Assembly: GCF_030445035.2 (NCBI RefSeq)
Contig: NC_080675.1
Location: forward strand, 64,992,544 to 65,056,543
Direction: 5' to 3'
DNA: 64,000 nucleotides
Source of the DNA: Dasypus novemcinctus
Lineage: Eukaryota > Chordata > Mammalia > Cingulata > Dasypodidae
Of this stretch, positions 12,358-24,020 are shown in pieces. A program made the translations under genes and the position numbers. Position 1 is the first letter of the stretch. Each line of letters opens with the position of its first letter. The notes beneath the pieces are model-generated. The model worked only from the letters and a program-made list of their open reading frames with translations. It did not search any database and was not told the DNA's origin.

Positions 12358-12752
12358 TGTTTTGGTTTTCCAGCTGCTAAACAAATACTGTATGATGGAT
12401 TGGCTTAAACATTGGGAATTTATTGGTCAATGGTTTTGAGATATAAGAAGCCCCAAATTGAGGCATCAGTAAGACAATGCTTTCCTCTAAAGACCATGGC
12501 ATTCTGAGCCTAGCTGCTGGTATTTTTCCTATGGCTTCCACTGACTTCCAGCTTCTTCCTGTGGCTTTCTCTTTTTATGTCTTAATTTCATTCTGCTCAT
12601 AAAGGAGGCTGTAGTAATCCAGATTAAAGTCCAATGTAATTCATTTGGGCCACATCTTACCTGAAGTAACATCTTTAAGAGACCTGTTTACAATGGGTCA
12701 CACCCAGCCCAAGAATATGTTCTAACTGGGGTATACTATTTAATCCACCACA
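12358..12752 (-). mobile_element. Solo LTR, MaLR-like family, antisense
   Basis: Begins TGTTTTGGTTTTCCAGCTGC and ends ...TTTAATCCACCACA, the complements of the family 3' and 5' ends. The flanks are CCATC (12353-12357) and TCATC (12753-12757), a 5-bp target duplication with one mismatch. The internal CATAAAGGAGGCTGTAGTAATCC region corresponds to the TTTATAAG motif of the sense LTR. Confidence 0.7.
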
Positions 12753-12959
12753 TCATCTATACAGTACTAATTATGATAGACTCTATCACATATGGTAATT
12801 TCAAAGACTGAATGCTTTAATAAATTTAAGTGGCTTAGAAAGTTTTCTGTTGTATAATATCTCAACAAATCTCAGCTTACTAGTAAATATCCATACATGC
12901 ATTAATATCAATCAAAATTGTTTGGTTATTTATGGTAAAATCCACCAAAGACTTGTATT

Positions 12960-13150
12960 TATTTAGAGTTGGATTTAGAACTCTGAGTCTGCCACTGAAT
13001 ATAACCTCTCTAAATCTCACCTTTTCTCAGATTCAAATATATATTATCATTTTCCTGGATTTATTGTGATGATTAAATAATATAATACTTAGCATGTTGT
13101 CCAGTACATTTTGAATTCTTCCTACTTGGTAGTTGTCATTGTCATTACAA
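12960..13150 (+). mobile_element. MIR SINE remnant, sense
   Basis: Contains MIR-like order: a CTCTGAGTCTGCCACT block, then AACCTCTCTAAATCTCA, and a TGTGATGATTAAATAATATAA block followed by an AGCATGTTGTCCAGTACA tail. It is diverged and truncated. Confidence 0.5.
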
Positions 13151-13439
13151 TAAACCTAAGTTTAAAGTCATAAAAAAAAGATTGTAATTTGTGCCAAAAG
13201 GCATTTTATTAAACTCATTCACCATTGAGATGGGAGGATTTAGGTAGGAGGAAAACTGGGTAAATAATAACAACCTGAAACAACAACAAAACAAAAACTA
13301 AATTTTTATTAAACTAGGACTTGAATATTCGAAACCAAAAGTCAATGGCATTGTGAACTACAAACCTCTAAAAACAATCTGATTAAAATTTGGAATTTGC
13401 TATCACTACCATATTTCTATTTTATAATGGAAATTCCTG

Positions 13440-13790
13440 CCAATAAAATGCCCTGGAAAGAGGCAAATAAAGTTATTACTAGCAGATTAAATGACTATCT
13501 TACTACCTGATAAACTCAAGACAATCAATGAAAAAAGAAAAATAGATCTAATAAGCAATTTTAGCTGGTCACAAAATGAATATATAAAAATTTAAAAATT
13601 CCCCTATATGCCAACAGTAACCAATTAGAAAATATAATTTTAGAATTTCTTCTTCATTGTGCCAAGGAATAATTTTATGAATATGCATAAGTCTTACGTG
13701 AAGAAAACTATAAAATATAATTAAAGGATATGAAAAGATATAAATGAATTCAGAAACATTCTATGTTCCTAAATGTCTTTATTTCATTTC
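13440..13790 (+). mobile_element. Old L1 ORF2 fragment, sense
   Basis: Sequence from about 13590 (CCCCTATATGCCAACAGTAA, then CCAATTAGAAAATATAATTTT, then GAAAACTATAAAATATAATT) follows the order of the L1 ORF2 segment that normally reads TTTCTATATACTAGCAATG, then a CAGAAAATGAAATT block, then GAAAACTATAAAACATT. It is heavily decayed with no open frame. Confidence 0.5.
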
Positions 13791-14289
13791 CTGAACTCTG
13801 AAATTGGTTATAACTTTTATATGGTTGGTGCCCAAACCTACTCATTCATAACCACACCCTATATACCCAATGACAATGGCCTCTCTCCGAGGTATAATCT
13901 CTCTCCCCTTTTTAATTGTCTAGGGTCTTCTCAAAGAACTGAAAATTAAAATAGTTCTTTACCCTAGCCTAAGGGGTCCTTCATGGTTTAGTTCTTGATT
14001 CCTTCACAGAAAGCCTTATTTCTGATCCTTCAATGCATCAACCTCCAAGAACCATACTTCTCACCTTGTAGATCTTACACCTCCTTTTCATATGGGGGGC
14101 CTTTTATCCTTTAGATACTTATCTTGAAATCACTTTCCTGATCACATTATGTAATCTAATCTGAGCCCTTCACACTCTAGCAGATCATTGCATGTTTTTA
14201 AATAATACTTACCACAGTCTGAAATTCTCCTCATTGATTGTTTGCTTGTTTGTTTATTGTTTATCTGTGTCCTTCCACTAGTATGCAAC

Positions 14290-14490
14290 TTTTTGTAACA
14301 ACTAAAATGTCCAACAAGAGAGAGCCTGGTTAAATAATTACATGCGTTCATCCACTGGGATCTTATTCAGCCATTAAAAATACTGCTGTCCATTATTACC
14401 TATTGCCATGGAAAGATGCTTTTCTGTAGTAAACTTAAAAAATCAAATAAAAAATATTCAAAGAAGTGTATCATTTAAAATATATGTTTA
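14290..14490 (+). mobile_element. Old L1 3'-end fragment, sense
   Basis: AAAATGTCCAACAAGAGAGAG, GGTTAAATAATTACATGCG, CTTATTCAGCCATTAAAAAT and TGGAAAGATGC occur in the order seen in the C-terminal end of L1 ORF2. It is truncated and decayed. Confidence 0.55.
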
Positions 14491-14579
14491 ACAGACATTC
14501 CTCCTGCAACACCTAACAAGTCATTTATTGTCTCAGGGCAAGAGAATGAGGGAAGCTGCTGTCTTCAGGCTTTATACAT

Positions 14580-15145
14580 AGATAGAATTTGCTTAATTTT
14601 AATTTTTTTTAATTTGAGACATTGTTGGCTTAAAGAAAAATCATGCGTGAAATACAGAATCCTCATATACCACCCTATTATTAACACATTGCATTGCTGT
14701 AGTACATTTGTTACAACTGAAGAAAGCAAACTTTTATAATTTTACTATTAACTATAGTCCATGTTTTAACCTATGGTTCAATGTTTTGTGTTATGCAGTT
14801 CCAAGAGCTTTTTAAAACATTTTATTCTAGTAACAGATATACAATAAAAAATTTTCCCTTTTAACCACATTCAAATATATAATTCAGTGCTGTTAATTAT
14901 GTTCACAATGTTGTGCTATCATCAACATTCATTACCAAAACTTTTCCATTGCCTGAAATAGAAACTCTGTACATTTTATACCTTAACTCCCCAGTCCTTA
15001 CCCATTCCTGTCATTTAATAACCCATATTCTAGCTTCTGACTCTATGAATTTTTTTATTCTAGTGATTTCATATCAGTGAGGTCATACACTATTTGTCCT
15101 TTTGTGTCTGGCTTATTTCACTCAACATGATGTTTTCAAGGTTTA
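14580..15145 (-). mobile_element. 5'-truncated L1, antisense (3' UTR and last part of ORF2)
   Basis: A T-rich left end, then L1 3' UTR-like text (TAGTACATTTGTTACAACTG, with a mid block at 14860-15020). At 15085-15140 the complement matches the end of ORF2 (ATTTGTCCTTTTGTGTCTGG, then CTTATTTCACTCAACATGATG), the same stretch seen at 628-670. The insertion is truncated within ORF2. Confidence 0.75.
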
Positions 15146-17289
15146 ATATTTTTTAAACAAAATTTCAGCATGTCAAAAGCCAGGCAGATGGACCTAATAA
15201 AATTCTGATGCATGGCACATTAAGGAGTCATGGAATGAAATTCATTATGATCAAACTATACTTTGAAAAAATAAAATAGTGTGGAAGAGAATGGAAATGA
15301 ATGAATTAACAAAGAACGCAATGGGATAGAGAAGAACATAGCAAAATACTTTGCAAATGGTAAGGGAAATTGCCTTATAAGTAAACAAAGTGTATTGGTT
15401 TTATGTGTACATACTTGTGAGTGAGTGCGTGTAGGTGCATTTTATTTAAGGGGGATAGAAAAGAAGAAAAGAGGAATATTCCCTTTCTGATCACAAGGAA
15501 GTGGGGAAAAGAATGTAGAGAAAGAAAGTGAGAATCTTCCTTTACCCGGGCTTTACTGAATAGAGGGGTGTTGGTCAGATACATGGAGGGGAGCACTGGA
15601 TACAGGAACTTCTACCTTAATTCTTCTCTTTTCTGGGGAGTAGCCACATCAAAGTTAACCTGGGGACAGGAGTTCTTCGAATTTAGTTTTCCTGGTTCTC
15701 TGTGGTTTCCAGAGAAAGAATATGACATATCACCCTTGTTTTCACGAACATGATTTCATTTGACTCACAATAATTCTCCTGAATTAAGTGGTATATTTTA
15801 GAGAGGTGTAAACTCATGTGTTACTGACATTATTTTATTTACTCAACATTATAAAGAGGCAGCAGAGTTGGAAGACAAATATATGCATGTCCCTGAAAGG
15901 AGGTTTCCTACCGTATTATGTGGTTGCACAGGAAAGAACGACTCTCTTATAGTTTAAGAATTGCACGGCATGGAATGGTTGTGTTTTGTATCCTGTCTTC
16001 ACATTGTATTGAAAATGTCTCACAGAATGGAAATGGGGGAATCTAGAAAGGAGTAAAAATGTCAGTATGGTATATTTATGACCTGAGAGAATGAAAAAGA
16101 GTGTTACTTGGTTCCCCAATGTGAGTGGTATCCTGGGGAACCAGAATTTCCTGGTGGCCTCTGAGGATAATGGGCAAGTGCTTCAATGGTTGGAGGGCTG
16201 GAAGAGGCCTGCGGTTGTTGAAGAGGGTCTCATTCCTTAGGACTTGTAGCTACAGATGGGTGAACATGTGAGCAATGGGTGCAGCAGGGCAGAGGTAGAT
16301 GCCCCAGGATTAAATGGAGGTCAGAAATCCCTATTAGAAAAAGTTACTCCTTCCTTCTATCTGAACAAAACTTAAACCACCACCCTGGGGGAGAGAATGA
16401 GGAGAAGAAAGAGAAATCCTGAAAGACTAGGTAATTACATGAAAGGAACTAAGTTTAAACCCAGAATACACAGTATTTCCTCGAGACTTTACAAATATTA
16501 GCTGATATGAAGAGCACATAAGCATGTTGCATTTAATTGTAGAGATATTTAAAAGTGGCATTTCTATAAATATGGCTATGATGGAAAATTTCAAGCCTAC
16601 CACCTGGTTATGACCCTAAATGTCCTTCCTTTTGTTTCCTATTACATGTCCATTTGTAAATTGCTCCAAATATACTCTTAAGAAAAATTGTTGTTTGACT
16701 CCTAATATTTGTATCCTATCAGTAGCTTAATCAAATAACTTATTTATCAGAAATAGTTGATTTCTTTATGTTTCCACCATAAAATTCCTAATCCAACTTT
16801 GATGTTGACTTTTTATCTGGTCTACTGGTGACCTAGAAGTGTAAGCATCACTTCATATAATCTATTTTTAAAAACTAGTAAACCAAGCATAGTGATATGC
16901 AGAAACTTCTCTGCATTAATATTTAAGCTGTTGAGTTCTCCAATGATGCAGACTGAGATGTAGCATTTTCAAAAATAATCTTGACACAGGATTTTAGTCT
17001 GAAATTTTCAAGTTTTCAGAAGACGTTAAGCTATTCCAAAGTACTGAAATGCCAAACCATTACAGGTTACCTGCAAAACAGTTTCAGAATTCTATGAGAC
17101 TGGACACAAGTGGGGCAGATGAACTTTGAACGCAAGCAAGTAATGCTTTTAGAGAAAACTGCTTCATTATACTTATAAAACTAAAGATTCTAAGCTGTCA
17201 GCCATCCCCCAAATGGTAACCTTTCAAGTTATTAGCCCAAAAGCTAAATTTACCTAAAAAATAGCAAATATTATGAAGGAAATATTAAG
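15146..17289. other. Intergenic sequence, nothing recognised
   Basis: Low-GC sequence without a convincing gene or nameable repeat. Short open frames lack supporting features. Confidence 0.45.
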
Positions 17290-17400
17290 AGTAATAATAA
17301 TATTATTTGAGCACTTATTTGCTAGGTGCTCAGCTATGTATCTTACATTCATTACTTTATTTAAAACTCTTGGTAACCTTTTGCTCTTTTCATTTTATGG
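17290..17400 (-). mobile_element. MIR SINE fragment, antisense, cut by an LTR
   Basis: TTTGAGCACTTATTTGCTAGG, then CATTCATTACTTTATTTAAAACTCTTGGTAACC, match the complement of the MIR 3' half. It stops where the MLT1-like LTR begins. Confidence 0.5.
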
Positions 17401-17404
17401 GAAG

Positions 17405-17844
17405 TGCTAATTTGAATAGTGTTCCCCCCAAATCCATGTCCACCCAGAAACTGTGATTGTGATTTTATTTGGAAATAGGGCCTTTGCAGATTGTAATCAG
17501 GTTAAGATGAGGTCATACTGGGTTAGGATGGGCTGTGTCCTAATAAGAGGAGAGAAAGAGAGAAAACTCTCCTTTCACAAAAAGGAGAATACCATGTGAA
17601 GATGAAGTCAGAGATTGTAGCTGTACTGCCACAAGCCGAAGAATGCAAGGATTGCCATCAACTAGAAGAAAGTTGGAGATAGGCATGAAACAGATCTTTC
17701 CTCAGAGCCCCCAAGAAGGAACTCACCTAGCCAACAGTTTCATTTTGAACTCTAGCCTCCAGAACTGTGAGAGAATTTACTTTTCTATTGTTTTAAGACA
17801 CCCAGTTTGTGATACTTTGTTACAATATCCCCAGGAAATTAATA
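17405..17844 (+). mobile_element. MLT1-type MaLR solo LTR, sense
   Basis: Recognisable MLT1 order: GTTCCCCCCAAATCCATGTC, TTTGGAAATAGGGCCTTTGC, TTAAGATGAGGTCATACTGGG, CCATGTGAAGATGAAG, AGCCTCCAGAACTGTGAGAG, GTTTTAAGACACCCAGTTTG, and an end near GAAATTAATAC. It abuts the next, antisense LTR-like element. Confidence 0.85.
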
Positions 17845-17845
17845 C

Positions 17846-18385
17846 CTGGTATATTAGCCAGCTAATGGGGTGCTGATGCAAAATACTAGAAATTGGTTGG
17901 TTTTTATAAAGGGTATTTATTTGGGGTAGGAGCTTACACATACAGGCCATAAAGCATAAGTTACTTCCTTCACCAAAGTCTATTTTCACGTGTTGGAGCA
18001 AGATGGCTGCTGATGTGTGCAAGGGTTCAGGTTTCCTGGGTTCTTCTCTTCCAGGGTCTTGCTTCTCTCTTGGTTTAGGGTTCCTCTCTTCCCAGACTTG
18101 CTTCTTCCTGGGCTCAGGGTTCCTCTCTTCCTGGGGCTTGCTTCTGTTTCCTCTGTGACCTTACTTCCCAGGGCTCCAGCTTAAGGCTTCAGCATCAAAC
18201 TCCAACATCAAAAACCCTCAACTCTGTCATTTGCCATGTCTTTTACCTATGAGTCCCCACCCCCATGCCCTAATGATGTGGCCCAATCAAAGCCCTAATC
18301 ATAACTTAATCACACCCAGGTACAGACTAGATTACAAACATAACCCAATATCTATTTCTGGAATTCATTACCTATCGAACTGCTA
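17846..18385 (-). mobile_element. LTR-like element, antisense, with an internal 40-bp tandem repeat
   Basis: TATATTAGCCAGCTAATGGGG and AAATTGGTTGGTTTTTATAAAGG open a roughly 540-bp element of LTR character, ending in a CCCAATCAAAGCCCTAATCATAAC region. The middle holds three units starting GGGTTC(C/T)TCTCTTCC at 18038, 18078 and 18117 (40- and 39-bp spacing). I believe this is a xenarthran LTR family but cannot name it. It lacks the TTTATAAG-GACT signature of the other LTR family here. Confidence 0.5.
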
Positions 18386-19842
18386 CACCTGGGATAAGGC
18401 AAATGTCAAGGTCACTCTGAGGGTCAAAGATTCAAGCCCTGTGCAGTGTGATGTAGAAATTCAGATGGTGAGCAACTATGTTAGCTTGCTCCACACTGAG
18501 CACCTTCTATTCTGGAACAAATTGGCATTGTGCCAATGTCAAAATTATAAGAGTTCAAGAGCGACATGCCAGAATTCAATAAATCTAGGGCAGGAGTAAT
18601 AAAAATGACCAAGGTTATGGCACATGAGGGTAGACTTTTAAAAAATAACTGATGGGTTTAAGATCCAAACTGCAAAATTGTGAAGGGAGCTGTAGAATAT
18701 ATGACCTTGTTCACAAATCCTGGAAGTCTAGAATTAGGGACCATTATGTTTGGCTTATCAGAAGGAGGGTACATAAGAAAGAATGCCCTTTATCAAGAAG
18801 TACAGATTCTTGGAAGTGCACTACCACTTTAAGCTAAAGGTAGAATATCAAGAGTACAAAGGCCCTTGCCTCAAAGTTTTTGTCTCTGCCTCTACTTCCC
18901 TCATTTATATAATCCTCACTGGCAACCAGGGTATGTCTGAAACCGTAGCCCATCATCTGATAACAAATTACCTTGGCGCCCTCTCAAAACTACTTACATG
19001 TTCAGTCTCTCTTGGGCTCCTCCTTTGCTATGTAGACCCTGGATCAAGGGCCTCCTGAGAGTATTCTTTGGGTATTTTATTGCTCCCTGAAGTTATCTCT
19101 CTCTCTTTCAACCTTCTCAGTCCACCTGCTTCCTTATTCTTAACTTTAGTAGCTGCTGTTCTCATTTCCCGTTTTGTTGTCACAGGAGCCCGGTAGGGAT
19201 GATCCTGTTTCCCAGAACTAAACCATGTTCATACCCCAAACCACTGTCTGGGCCCTGCTGCTTATGAGTAACTACTTTGTGCCTGTCTCCTGGAAATGAC
19301 CTGCTCCTGGAATCCCCAACACTATGCTTGGTGTCTCTTACAGGAAATAAGATCTTCAGTATCTTCTGAAACAGCTAGTCCTACGTGATGCTGCTGAGAC
19401 TTCTAAGCCTGCATGTTGGAAACTCTTACTAAGCACCAGGAAATAAAACTAGGTGGACAGGGATTTGACTAGAGAAAAATGACTGTTAGACTTAATGCAC
19501 TACATGGATGGTATAAATTTTAGGGTTTTATCAAACTTTGTCCCAATCTGGGTTAGCTTTCAAGAGAACTGGTCGTCTCTCTTGGCAGAAGTCAAGGGAG
19601 TGATTGTTTGGTGTCTTAGGCACATATCTGAGTAGAGCAATGGGGTTTGCCCTAATAGGTGTGGAAAATACCTTAGGAGTCCAGATACACAGCCAACTGA
19701 GATATGATTCAGGGTGAGAGAGTCCCAGTCAGCTGCAATATGAACTAAGAATCTGTATCCAAAAAGAATAAAACAAGCATAAGCAAATGTGGAGCAAAAG
19801 GTCAGGGTGCAGAAGATCAGAGAGATGACCTAGATGTCAGTA
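18386..19842. other. Intergenic sequence, nothing recognised
   Basis: No coding region or nameable repeat is seen. Open frames at 18231-18599 and 18783-19058 show no domain or homology I can recognise. Confidence 0.45.
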
Positions 19843-19859
19843 CTGATATTTGTATTCTT

Positions 19860-20273
19860 TATTTTTTTTAAAGATTTATTTATTTATTTCTCTCCCCTCC
19901 CACCCTTCCCCACCCCGTGTCTGTTCTATTTGCTGTGTCGTCTTTGTCTGCTTCTGTTGTTGTCAGCGGCACAGGAATCTGTGTTTCTTTTCGTTGCTTC
20001 ATCTTGTAGTGTCAGCTCTCCCTGTGTGTGGCGCCATTCCTGGGCAGGCTGCACTTTCTTTCATGCTGGGCGGCTCTCCTTACCCGGAGCATGCCTTGCG
20101 CATGGGGCTCCCCTAATGCGGAGGGGAGGATACCCCTGCATGGCAGGGTACTTCTTGCGCTCATCAGCTCTGCGCACGGGCCAGCTCCACAAGGGTCAAG
20201 GAGGCCGGGAGTTTGAACTGTAGACCTCACATGTGGCAGACAGACGCCCTAAACACTGGGCCAAGTCCGCTGC
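19860..20273 (-). mobile_element. DAS-type tRNA-derived SINE, antisense
   Basis: Flanked by a perfect 17-bp target duplication CTGATATTTGTATTCTT at 19843-19859 and 20274-20290. On the minus strand it starts with a tRNA-like head (GCGGACTTGGCCCAGTGTTTAG type, with A box and an AGTTCAAACTCC B-box region), then a body with GGAGCTGGCCCGTGCGCAG, and ends in an A-rich tail (T-rich at 19860-19890 on +). This family identifies the species as an armadillo. The open frames across it are SINE shadows. Confidence 0.92.
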
Positions 20274-20290
20274 CTGATATTTGTATTCTT

Positions 20291-21299
20291 GTTTACTCTC
20301 ACAAACTGGCCAGGCAATCCTGTGTATGGGAGTCAGATTTAAAGGGCCAGCGAGGGAACAGGAAGTAATGGTAAATAATATACAAGATCAGGTCCAAACT
20401 GGTACTCACATTGCCAAAGGAGGCCTGAGTGGAAAGATAGGACAAATCTTGTCATGTCACTGAGATTCTGAGTTTGTCCTATCCATCTGTACCTCCAGAG
20501 CCACCAGCTTTTTCATTTATGTCCCCTTACCTTGGGTGGATCTTGTGCCGAGCCCTGCCTCCATCCCTTCGTGATCTTGCCTCTTCTGCTCCCCAGTTTG
20601 GAGCATCATGCTCATACTGGAGAATAGTGATGTAACTTCAAAATGAAACTACAGTCAACAAAGTAACAGGCTAGAAAGGCAATTAGAGATGTCAGTGGAG
20701 AGCCTTTAAGTTTTCACTGCCCTGTCATCACAAATGACAAAATGTCCTTTGTTCTTCTCTTAGCAACAGAAGGGTGCTCTTGAATGGACTCTTGCAGTAA
20801 TGCAGTGTGTGATTCGTCAGGGTTCTATGCTCCATGCAACTTCCCTATTCAGTGTGCAGAATCCAAGGAGATGGAATTCTGAAAATTCCTAAAGGTTTTT
20901 ATTTACAAAACTTCTGGAGGAAACTGCCCTAAGTGGGCCATATAGAGCATCCTAGGTCTGATTTCCTTGAAGCCTTTGGACCTGTGCTCTATAGCTTCTC
21001 CCCTTTTTTTTCTAATAAAGCAGCTCCTTGCCTGTCTTTAAACCTTGGCTCAGGCTCACCACCTGGAGGCCTTCAATAGGTCTAAGGTGTGGATACACGT
21101 ACCATGCCAGTTGGTCATTGAAACCTAATAAATATTGAATTTCAGGAAGGAAAAAAAAGATACCTTGATTGATTGATATGGCCGATAGTTTCTTTAAGTA
21201 ATCTATCCAGTATTTCCATAGGAAAAAAATATAGTAGCATGTAAATCCAGGGCATTTTTTTCTTCTCACTGTCATATAACGCAATTACTAGTCCATCTG
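20291..21299. other. Intergenic sequence, nothing recognised
   Basis: No gene or clear repeat is visible. Confidence 0.45.
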
Positions 21300-21515
21300 T
21301 AAAATTTGCCACCCTGTGCCCTGGGACTTCGTTCATTCACAGCCCTTATATTGTCAGTAGAGATTGTGGTGCATGTGTTCACCAACATACCATGTCCAGT
21401 AGACTGTTTGTTTCTGGATGGAAGGGATTATGTCTTATTTATCTTTGAATGTACAATATCCAGGATAAGACCTGGCCCCAGAGTAGATGCAGGCCTGTTT
21501 CCTTATTTGACATGA
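21300..21515 (+). mobile_element. Possible L2 3'-end fragment, sense
   Basis: TTTCTGGATGGAAGGGATTATGTC, split across 21411-21434, followed by TTATTTATCTTTGAATGTAC and a CCAGGATAAGACCTGGCCCCAGAGTAGATGC tail, resembles the L2 tail order (gagggcagggat / tttgttcac / ccagcgcctagaacagtgcctggcac). It is diverged. Confidence 0.4.
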
Positions 21516-22869
21516 ATTGTAAAATGACCAGGTTCTCTAAAGTATCTCTAAGTTCAGCAGCAGCAGAGGGCTCAGTGGGTGCACAGTCTTCTCCTATGTA
21601 GAGATATGCATTATATAGTTTCCGGATACCTATGTCTTAATGTTGTAGGTTAAGAAAAGTAATCTCCATCAGGTATACTCACTTAGTCTGGGTTCCTTTG
21701 TTAAAGTGACACAGTAGTTTTTGGGATAATAAAATATACTAGCGTTCTGCAAATGCCTATAAATGAGAATCAAAAAGATAGTGCAAGTGTTGAGGGCAAG
21801 TGCTATTTTAGAGCATTAACTAAAATCTGGAAGAACTTCATGGACAAGATACATTCAGAGCTATGATCTGAGAGAGGAGTTGCAGTTTACTGCCCCAGTG
21901 AAGCTGCTGTGCTGCAGTGTGCAGGAATGATCTACTTACAAAAGGCACATCTCCAGAGACATAAGACAATTCTCTCTGCCCTCCTCCTCCCCCCACAGGT
22001 GACCAGGGAAAAAATCTCACTCATTTTCCTTCAGAAATGCCACATATTGAGCTTTGCTTCTAGAGGGATACTTAATTCCATTGGGTGAAAGTGACATTTC
22101 ATAAAGAAAGAATCTGGAACACCGTGTCAGGCATCCCTTGGGGCGCTCTCAGAATTGTTGGTTCCTCTTACAAGCACTGGATTATATCCTGTAAGATAAT
22201 ATGCATGATTTATTTAGCTTAGAAAAAGGACCTAGGTGGAAAACACTGGGGACCACACATTTTCTAGACCTTAGGGATGCCTACCCCCAGCAGACGCATA
22301 GCAGTGGGAGAAGGACCTGCAGTGCATTATACCAGTCTATTATGGGAGCAGATAAATGATTATTATGCTCCATAGTACATATGAATGTACTTTTTAACCA
22401 TTTTAATCACCTCCCTACCATATGCCATTTGAGTATTGAAGAATATATTCAACAAAGTAGATTACATTCAAAGAAGCGTTAAATATTGTGGTTACAGGAG
22501 AAGGAAAAAATCCCTCACAAACCACTACTAGGTTTTTCCTATTAATTTTTGGTAGAGTCTATGCAAATTAAAGATACGTTGGCTTTTCTAATCTTTTGTA
22601 ACTATGAATTTCTTAAGCTCTTCAAACATCAGAGTTAACTCTGCCCCAATGAGAAACTCTGTCTTTCACAAAAGGGAAAAGATTTTCAAAGCAGTTAACT
22701 TTGGTAGAGACACTGCATGTAAAATAAACTAAGCTCTGAACTCCTAGCATTCTTTCCCCAGAACCTTCTTCGGCTGTGATAACCACTTTTCCATTTAAAA
22801 AGACAGAAATGGGGAAGAAACTACGTCGCTTCCAATTGCTATGGCCTGTTCTGCCCTCTAGTCAAGCAG
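21516..22869. other. Sequence upstream of the MDGA2 CpG island, nothing recognised
   Basis: No repeat or coding sequence is recognised. GC content rises sharply from about 22860. Confidence 0.5.
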
Positions 22870-23197
22870 AACGGATCCTGGAAGACCTTGGGCGGCTACA
22901 GGGGATACCGTGTCGTTTCATAAGCCCGAGCTTAAGGTGCAGCGGGCCCTTCGGGGTGCAAACCCAAGCAGCGGCATCGGAAATAAATAACCGGCACTCG
23001 CCGCCCCGGCGCTCTCAGCGAGCCCGGGGAGGGCCTCGAAGGGGGAGGCTGGAGGCCGGATGCCGCTGGCCTCTCGGAGCCTCTCGGCGATGTCCATGCT
23101 GACGAGCTCCTCGGCTGACACAGGAAAGCTGTGCGAAGGAGGAGCAGAGGAGGCAGAGGAGGCGCGGAGGAAGGCGGCAGAGCCGCGTACCAGGCTT

Positions 23198-23205
23198 TGA
23201 CGTCG
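23198..23205 (+). promoter_or_regulatory. CRE-like site
   Basis: TGACGTCG matches the full CRE TGACGTCA at 7 of 8 bases and contains the CGTCA-type core on neither strand perfectly. It lies inside the CpG island, about 1.5 kb upstream of the MDGA2 start codon. Functional use is inference. Confidence 0.35.
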
Positions 23206-23929
23206 CCCGGTTGCGGCTAGCAGCTCGCGCTCTCAGCACGTAGCGCACAACGTGACCACACACAGCCTTCCTCCCCGGCAGCCCCGCCGCCCGTCCGCCT
23301 GCGCTCGGCGCTTCTCTCCTCCTCGGCTTCGCTTCCGCGGCGCGCATCTCAGCGCACACCCAGGGATTCCGGCCAGCGTCGAGCCCCCGGGCGCTCCGCC
23401 GCCCGGCCCGGCACCTCTGCCGCAGCTGCCCAGAGCTGGGGCCCGAGCGGTGACCACGCCAGCGGGTGCCCTCCGCAGGCGGCTGCTCCAGCGTTCACCT
23501 CTGCATGCCAGCACTACGTTAGTCCAGGCGGGGAACCCCTTCTGCGGCTCCCTCCTCTAAACTCCCGCCTGTCCCGACCGCCCGCACCCCCTCCACCTGG
23601 CGGGGGCGGCGCGGAAGCGAAGGGGACGCGCGCTGTGCCGGTGGGCACGCGTAGACGAGTGTGCGGGTCGGGTCTTTGCTTGGCATTCACCCTCTCTTCA
23701 AGTGGCGATGCCTGGACTCCGCTTTCAGCTCTCGGAATTGGTGCGGCCGGCCCGAGCCCCCTCCTCGCTGGCGGGGCGCTGAAGCCTATTTTGGATAGCG
23801 GTGGCGGCGGCGGCGCTGAGGCTGGTGCCCGAGCAAGCTCCAGACGCACACCCCGCTCCCTGTCGGTCCCTCTCCCCCTCCTTCTTCCCCTCCCCCCACC
23901 CCTCCACATCCTAGTCTCCCCCAGCCCCA

Positions 23930-23930
<1 letters not shown>

Positions 23931-23962
<32 letters not shown>

Positions 23963-23967
23963 TTCCC
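23931..23967 (+). repeat. (TCC)n/(TTCC)n polypyrimidine tract
   Basis: Nearly pure run of CCT/CTT units. On the minus strand it would encode poly-glutamate, which explains a spurious acidic open frame. Confidence 0.85.
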
Positions 23968-24000
23968 GCTCCGCTATGCGAGGCTGTTTCGTGTAACCGG

Positions 24001-24020
24001 ATTGGCGTTGCAATGGCAAC
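24001..24020 (+). promoter_or_regulatory. Inverted CCAAT box next to an RFX X-box
   Basis: ATTGG (24001-24005, CCAAT on the minus strand) is followed one base later by GTTGCAATGGCAAC (24007-24020). The latter differs at one position from the symmetrical RFX X-box GTTGCCATGGCAAC. It sits in the MDGA2 CpG island, 446 bp before the upstream ATG and 656 bp before the main ATG. Joint NF-Y and RFX use is inferred from motif content only. Confidence 0.6.

Noticed and set aside
19834..20230. Overlapping frames of up to 129 codons on both strands
   Set aside because: They lie in a DAS-type SINE with a 17-bp target duplication. The same frames recur in the other SINE copies.
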